Shown here: positions 5,853 through 9,462 of the stretch, in pieces | Position numbering within the stretch: position 1 is the first letter of the stretch | Layout of the letters: every line of letters starts with the position of its first letter | Source: an uncultured Desulfobulbus sp. | Lineage (GTDB): Bacteria; Desulfobacterota; Desulfobulbia; Desulfobulbales; Desulfobulbaceae | DNA: 9,462 nt | Assembly: GCA_946539945.1 (NCBI GenBank) | Contig: CAMNHX010000030.1 | Location: 1-9,462 of the forward strand | Direction of reading: 5' to 3' | Translations under genes and position numbers: made by a program | The notes under the pieces: generated by a model | Told to the model about the DNA's origin: nothing | Seen by the model: the letters and a program-made list of their open reading frames with translations, nothing else | Databases searched by the model: none

Positions 5853-5885
5853 GAATCCCCGGTTTGCCGTGCAAACCGGGGATTC
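5853..5885. terminator. Perfect 15 bp hairpin after the dehydrogenase
   Basis: Arms 5853-5867 and 5871-5885 are perfectly complementary around the loop CGT. It starts 41 bp after the dehydrogenase stop and lies between convergent genes. Neither side has a proper U-tract (AACTGTTTTC on the right), so it is either an imperfect intrinsic terminator or a 3'-end stability hairpin. Confidence 0.6.
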
Positions 5886-5938
5886 AACTGTTTTCATGAA
5901 TTCTCAGCAAATCTCTGCAACTCTATCCAGAATGATGA

Positions 5939-5955
5939 GGTTTTCGGGGAAAACC
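5939..5955. other. Small perfect hairpin between convergent genes
   Basis: GGTTTTC (5939-5945) and GAAAACC (5949-5955) pair around a 3-base loop. A second short stem, CTTCCC/GGGAAG, lies near 5994-6011. Neither has a U-tract. The rest of 5886-6071 holds nothing recognisable, and no clear terminator for recQ was found there. Confidence 0.3.
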
Positions 5956-6071
5956 GTGCGACTTGAGACAGGCGAGACGAAAGCATTCTGCCGCTTCCCG
6001 GCATGGGGAAGTCTTCCTGTTCACCGCCATTCCCTTTTTTTCTGTCCGGGATGAGCCGGTCTTTTCAGCCT

Positions 6072-7961
6072 TCAAATGAGTTCCGGCAGACCGCCGCCTT
6101 CCTCGTAGGCGCGGATGACTTCCAGAAAACGTGCGCCAAAGCGTTCCGCCTTGACCTCGCCCACACCGGGCACATCCAGGAGTTCCCAGCGGGTGCGCGG
6201 CATTTTGACGCACATCGCGTGCAGGGTGGCGTTGTTGAAAACCATGTAGGCCGGAATCCCCATTTCCGAGGCAATTTCCGCCCGCAGTTCCTTCAAACGG
6301 CTGAACAGCTCGCCGCCAGCCTGCGGCAGGCCCGGCGCAAAGGAAACCTGCCTGCGCCCCTTGCCTCGCTTTTCACGAGGCGGTTCCGGCTCTTTGGGCA
6401 GTTTGACCACAAAGCGTTCCCTGTTGCGCAGAAAGACCATGCTACGCTCGCAAAACTCCACCACCGGATAGGGGCCACCGCTTGCCTGAAGCAGTCCAGC
6501 CTCGATGAGCGCATCCAGGACACTGCGCACCCGGTGCGTGCTGATCTCTGCCATAATGGCATAGGTTGACAGGGTGTCAAAACCGGAGGCCAGGATTTTC
6601 TGGTCCTTTGCGCCGCGCAGGATGGCCACAATCGTGCTGCGACCCACGATCCGATTCCGCTCCCGCAAACGGTACACGCAACTGATGATCTTCTGCGCTT
6701 CCAGGGTTGCGTCTTCCTCCACAAAGTTCGTCGTGCAGTTGCCGCAATGGCCGCAGAACAGCGGCGCATTCTCGCCAAAATAGTCCAGGATGCAGTGGCG
6801 CAGACAGTGGGTTGTGGTAGCGTAAAAGGTCATCTGTTTGAGGCGCTCCAAGGCCCGATCCCGCAGACTGTCCTTGAGCGCCGGGTCCAGGTCAGGCTGG
6901 TCTGTAAAGCCTGCGTCAATCAGAAACTCTGCTGTAACCCGATCCTTGGGCGAGTACAGCAGAACGCAGTCCGCCGCCTCGCCATCGCGACCGGCCCGGC
7001 CTGCCTCCTGATAGTAGCCTTCCAGGTCCAGCGGCATGTTGTAGTGGATGACAAAGGACACGTTACTCTTGTCAATGCCCATGCCAAAGGCGTTGGTGGC
7101 GACCATCACCAGCTTGCGGTCATAGACAAACTCTTCCTGACTCCAGCGGCGCTCGGCAAGCGTGAGTCCCGCATGGTAGCGGGCAGCGGCCAGCCCCTGT
7201 TCTGTCAAAAAATCGCAAACTTCGTCCACAGCCTTGCGCGTTTGGCAATAGACAATACCGCACTGACCCGCATGTTTGCGGCAGAGCGCCAGAAGCGCCT
7301 CACGCTTGGCCTGCCGGTTTTTGGGGCGCTGTACGGCAAAGGTGAGGTTGGGACGGTCAAAGCTGGCAAGCTGGCAATAGGGATTCCGCAGGGCCAGAAG
7401 CCGCACAATGTCTTCCTGCACTGCCTGCGTGGCTGTGGCAGTAAAGGCAGCCACAGGCGGACGGGTCGGGAGTGTGTCCAGAAAGGGTGCGATAGCCACA
7501 TAATCAGGCCGGAAATTGTGGCCCCACTGGGACACGCAGTGCGCCTCATCAATGGCGACCAAGGCAGGCGGATGGGCTTGGCAGAAGGCCCGGAACTCCT
7601 CATTTTGCAGGCGTTCTGGCGCGGCGTAGAGGAGTTTGCAGACGCTGTTTGCCGCCTGATACAGCGCCTCGCGGCGTTCCTGGGGCAGGGAGGCGGAGTT
7701 GAGACAGGCCGCAGCCACGCCATTTTGGCGAAGCGCCTGGACCTGATCCGCCATCAGGGAGATCAGGGGCGAGAGTACCAGCGTATAACCGGGCAGGCAC
7801 AGGGCAGGCGTTTGAAAACAGATGGATTTTCCCGCGCCTGTGGGCATCACGGCCAACACGTCACGGCCCGCCATCACCGCCTCAATGACGCCCTCCTGAT
7901 TGGGCCGGAAGGCATCATAGCCAAAAAAGGTCTTGAGCGCCTCGCGGGGCTGAAGTGCCAT
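6072..7961 (-). CDS. recQ: ATP-dependent DNA helicase RecQ
   Basis: A 629-residue 3'-5' superfamily 2 DNA helicase acting in recombination and repair of stalled forks. In order: motif 0 FRPNQ (18-22), Walker A TGAGKS (41-46), DEAH (138-141), the RecQ aromatic-rich loop HCVSQWGHNFRPDY (141-154), TATAT (174-178) and motif VI QEAGRAGRDG (318-327). The zinc-binding Cys are C386, C403, C406 and C409 with the same spacing as in E. coli RecQ. A winged-helix RQC domain (about 415-520) and a C-terminal HRDC domain (about 548-629) follow. Length is close to the usual 610. The ATG at 7959-7961 has GAGG five bases upstream; an earlier in-frame start at 8006 would begin inside the leader hairpin. A basic linker (PREKRGKGRR, 528-537) joins RQC and HRDC. 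The gene lies 162 bp downstream of metF with a terminator-like hairpin between. Confidence 0.96.
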   Translation of the reverse strand: MALQPREALKTFFGYDAFRPNQEGVIEAVMAGRDVLAVMPTGAGKSICFQTPALCLPGYTLVLSPLISLMADQVQALRQNGVAAACLNSASLPQERREALYQAANSVCKLLYAAPERLQNEEFRAFCQAHPPALVAIDEAHCVSQWGHNFRPDYVAIAPFLDTLPTRPPVAAFTATATQAVQEDIVRLLALRNPYCQLASFDRPNLTFAVQRPKNRQAKREALLALCRKHAGQCGIVYCQTRKAVDEVCDFLTEQGLAAARYHAGLTLAERRWSQEEFVYDRKLVMVATNAFGMGIDKSNVSFVIHYNMPLDLEGYYQEAGRAGRDGEAADCVLLYSPKDRVTAEFLIDAGFTDQPDLDPALKDSLRDRALERLKQMTFYATTTHCLRHCILDYFGENAPLFCGHCGNCTTNFVEEDATLEAQKIISCVYRLRERNRIVGRSTIVAILRGAKDQKILASGFDTLSTYAIMAEISTHRVRSVLDALIEAGLLQASGGPYPVVEFCERSMVFLRNRERFVVKLPKEPEPPREKRGKGRRQVSFAPGLPQAGGELFSRLKELRAEIASEMGIPAYMVFNNATLHAMCVKMPRTRWELLDVPGVGEVKAERFGARFLEVIRAYEEGGGLPELI

Positions 7962-7977
7962 GTGTGCCTCAAGGTTG

Positions 7978-8016
7978 AAAAAAGGCGAACCGTTGCCAGG
8001 CTTCACGTCGCCTTTT
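7978..8016 (-). terminator. Terminator-like hairpin between metF and recQ
   Basis: On the minus strand AAAAGGCGA (8016-8008) pairs with TCGCCTTTT (7988-7980), 9 bp, around a 19-base loop. Two further U follow, giving a run of six (7983-7978). It lies 16 bp upstream of the recQ ATG, so it overlaps the recQ leader. It could be the terminator of the plsY-metF operon or an attenuator controlling recQ. Confidence 0.6.
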
Positions 8017-8022
8017 CAGGCA

Positions 8023-8040
8023 AGGAAACACCTGTTTCCT
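8023..8040. other. Second hairpin in the metF-recQ gap
   Basis: On the minus strand AGGAAAC and GTTTCCT form a 7 bp perfect stem around AGGT (about 8023-8040). It stands directly upstream of the terminator-like hairpin and lacks a U-tract. It may belong to the metF message 3' end or to the recQ leader. I found no convincing sigma70 promoter for recQ in 8017-8123. Confidence 0.35.
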
Positions 8041-8123
8041 CTGTGTCATGCCCAACAAAATTTCTTACGTTGAGTCCATTGGCTTTGGGCGGGGAAGAGG
8101 TCAGGCGGGTTCTGGCAGCCCGC

Positions 8124-8996
8124 TCACAACAGCCCTTCAACCAGCCTGGCACACATATCCGCCCGATTGAGTGTGTAGAGATGCACACCCGGCGCACCTC
8201 GATCCAGGAGTTCCTGTATCTGCTTTCTGGCATGGGCGATGCCGACTTCAAAGGCTGCCTCTGGCCCTTTTTTTTCTTCTGCATCCAGAAGGTCGTTCAC
8301 CAGTTGTCCCGGAACCCGGGCGTTGCAGAACTTCAGGGTAAAGCGCAACGAGGCCAGACTGCGCACCGGCAGGATGCCGGGCACGACCGGCGCGGTGACA
8401 CCCTGTTCGTGCAAACGCTCCACATAGTCAAAGTAACTTCGGTTGTCAAAAAAGAGCTGAGTGATCCCGAAATGCGCACCGCATTCAAACTTGTCGCGCA
8501 TGACCGCAATGTCCGCTGAAAAGGAGAGCGATTCGGCATGACCTTCCGGGAAGGCAGCCGCACCGATGCCCAGGTTCGGGTTGAAGACCCGGATGTGTCG
8601 GATCAGGTCGCTGGCATGGGGAAAGTTGCGGAACAGTTCTGCGTCAGGAGCAGTGTTGCCGACAGGGCGGTCGCCGCGCAGGGCCAGGACGTTCTCAATG
8701 CCCATGACGCTGATAGCCTCCAGAAAGCGGTCGATCTTTTCCTGTGAGGCCAGAACGCTGGTCAGATGCGGCATAACCGTGAAACCGCAGGTCTCAATCA
8801 GCTGGCGGCACAAATCCAGCGTCTTGTCCTGGGAAGAGCCTCCTGCGCCATAGGTGACAGAGACAAAGAGCGGTTTGAGTTCAGCCAGTTTTTGGGCGGT
8901 TTGCAGAAAATCGGGCCAGTCTTCCCGCTTTTTCGGCGGGAAAAATTCCAGGGAAAGGAAAGGGCGTTTCTGGGCAAGGGCTTCAGGGATGCGCAT
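8124..8996 (-). CDS. metF: Methylenetetrahydrofolate reductase
   Basis: A 290-residue flavoenzyme that reduces 5,10-methylene-THF to 5-methyl-THF, the methyl donor for methionine synthesis. In anaerobes it can also serve the methyl branch of C1 metabolism. Family motifs: SLEFFPPK (15-22, with the catalytic Glu at 17), TYGAGGS (48-54), LALRGD (104-109), AAFPEGH (147-153), ITQLFFD (178-184), PGILPV (206-211) and HLYTLNR (272-278). The length equals that of E. coli-type single-domain MetF, without a regulatory C-terminus. The start is 15 bp after the J-domain gene stop and shows no clear Shine-Dalgarno sequence, which suggests translation coupled to the upstream gene. No partner subunit (MetV type) is in the window. 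Confidence 0.95.
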   Translation of the reverse strand: MRIPEALAQKRPFLSLEFFPPKKREDWPDFLQTAQKLAELKPLFVSVTYGAGGSSQDKTLDLCRQLIETCGFTVMPHLTSVLASQEKIDRFLEAISVMGIENVLALRGDRPVGNTAPDAELFRNFPHASDLIRHIRVFNPNLGIGAAAFPEGHAESLSFSADIAVMRDKFECGAHFGITQLFFDNRSYFDYVERLHEQGVTAPVVPGILPVRSLASLRFTLKFCNARVPGQLVNDLLDAEEKKGPEAAFEVGIAHARKQIQELLDRGAPGVHLYTLNRADMCARLVEGLL

Positions 8997-9011
8997 GGCT
9001 TTGCTGTTCGG

Positions 9012-9344
9012 TTATTTTTTGTTGCCGCCCCAGACCGGATCCTGGCCGAAACGCGCCTGCCACCAGTCCTGGGGATCGTAGATGTCTGCTGCTTTGGCCT
9101 GTGTCGGCGCTTTCAGAGGAAAGCGGTACTGCCCGCAGTAGCGTTTGAGAACACTGTAGGCCGCAGTGATGCGGTACATTTCCTGCTCGCCGCGCTGCCG
9201 GGCTGCCTCGTTTGTGGCAAGGTCTGGATGGAATTTCCGGCTCAAGCGATGGTAGGCTGCCTTGATGTCCTCCAGTGTGGCGGTCTCGCCCAGTCCCAGC
9301 AGCGCGGCGGCTGCCTCCACTTCCTGCCATTCCTGCCGGTTCAT
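9012..9344 (-). CDS. Small J-domain (DnaJ-like) protein
   Basis: A 110-residue protein whose first about 70 residues form a J domain. It has LLGLGETATLEDIKAAYHRLSRKFHPDLA with the HPD triad at 39-41, and the helix MYRITAAYSVLKRY after it. The J domain stimulates the ATPase of an Hsp70 (DnaK) partner. There is no G/F region, zinc finger or client-binding domain. The short tail is rich in aromatics (YDPQDWWQARFGQDPVWGG) and its role is unknown. The ATG at 9342-9344 overlaps the plsY stop in an ATGA junction, which supports this start; a TTG 16 codons upstream is unlikely. There is only a poor ribosome binding site, consistent with coupling to plsY. The J-domain call is firm, but the client is unknown and the position between a lipid gene and metF gives no clear hint. 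Confidence 0.88.
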   Translation of the reverse strand: MNRQEWQEVEAAAALLGLGETATLEDIKAAYHRLSRKFHPDLATNEAARQRGEQEMYRITAAYSVLKRYCGQYRFPLKAPTQAKAADIYDPQDWWQARFGQDPVWGGNKK

Positions 9345-9462
9345 GCTGCTGTTCCACTGTCCTTTTTCCAGGATTTTTCCGTGCCCTGCCAAAGGCGCAG
9401 GATGTTGGCCCGATGCTTGAACCAGATCAGGACCATGACAAGGAGCGCCAGTCCTGCCTGCC
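9341..9462 (-). CDS. plsY: Glycerol-3-phosphate acyltransferase PlsY, C-terminal fragment (5' part outside the window)
   Basis: The last 39 codons of a membrane protein running in from the right edge. A hydrophobic segment (AGLALLVMVLIWFK) is followed by HRANILRLWQGTEKSWKK. This matches the characteristic PlsY C-terminus, where the last membrane helix is followed by HR-x-NI-x-RL-x-x-GTE. PlsY transfers an acyl group from acyl-phosphate to glycerol-3-phosphate in the first step of phospholipid synthesis. Its TGA (9341-9343) overlaps the ATG of the J-domain gene. The call rests on this short tail, so it is likely rather than certain. Confidence 0.8.
   Translation of the reverse strand, partial: QAGLALLVMVLIWFKHRANILRLWQGTEKSWKKDSGTAA

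Noticed and set aside
4666..5874. 402-codon leftward open frame opposite the dehydrogenase
   Set aside because: The dehydrogenase on the other strand has all its catalytic motifs, and this frame has none.
6747..8519. 590-codon rightward open frame opposite recQ and metF
   Set aside because: It spans two unrelated, well-recognised genes and their gap, and has no domain pattern or good ribosome binding site.
8997..9011. Riboswitch upstream of metF
   Set aside because: metF starts 15 bp after the J-domain gene, leaving no room for a SAM or cobalamin riboswitch. Any such control would lie upstream of the operon, outside the window.
1..9462. CRISPR array, transposase or antiphage cluster
   Set aside because: There are no regularly spaced repeats, no transposase and no defence-type genes inside the window. 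The only mobile-element gene is the integrase at the left edge.

Overview
The window looks like the chromosome of a Desulfovibrio-type (Desulfobacterota) bacterium, with the edge of an integrated mobile element at its left end. The assignment is an inference from gene content and protein style: a short MetF, a J-domain protein with a WW-rich tail behind plsY, a KdnB-like dehydrogenase and a lone tatA. No marker gene settles it.

Left end (1-920). A tyrosine recombinase of the DUF4102/P4 type runs leftward off the window. It starts about 190 bp beyond the 3' end of a complete tRNA-Ser(CGA), on the same strand. This is the classic layout of a genomic island or prophage inserted at a tRNA 3' end, so the element body lies to the left. 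Between tRNA and integrase sit a Rho-independent terminator and a symmetric cluster of TGACACC heptamers that may be recombinase or excisionase sites. The tRNA has a good sigma70-type promoter (TTGCTT, 17 bp, TACAAA).

Middle left (999-2893). Two tandem leftward paralogues of the YpfJ-type membrane-anchored neutral zinc metallopeptidase, separated by an intrinsic terminator. A promoter candidate precedes the upstream copy. A mostly empty divergent intergenic region (2894-3287) follows.

Middle (3288-5811). Three rightward genes: tatA (Tat translocase subunit), a PfkB-family sugar kinase, and an iron-containing alcohol dehydrogenase strongly resembling KdnB, the Kdo 8-oxidase of 8-amino-Kdo biosynthesis. 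Kinase and dehydrogenase each have a near-consensus promoter with the same -35 (TTGCGT) and a 17 bp spacer. The dehydrogenase leader carries spaced direct repeats. A 15 bp perfect hairpin follows the dehydrogenase, between convergent genes.

Right (6072-9462). Leftward genes: the 3' end of plsY, a small J-domain protein whose start overlaps the plsY stop (ATGA), metF 15 bp further on, then a terminator-like hairpin directly before recQ. plsY, the J-protein gene and metF look like one operon. recQ appears to be a separate unit or to be controlled by its leader.
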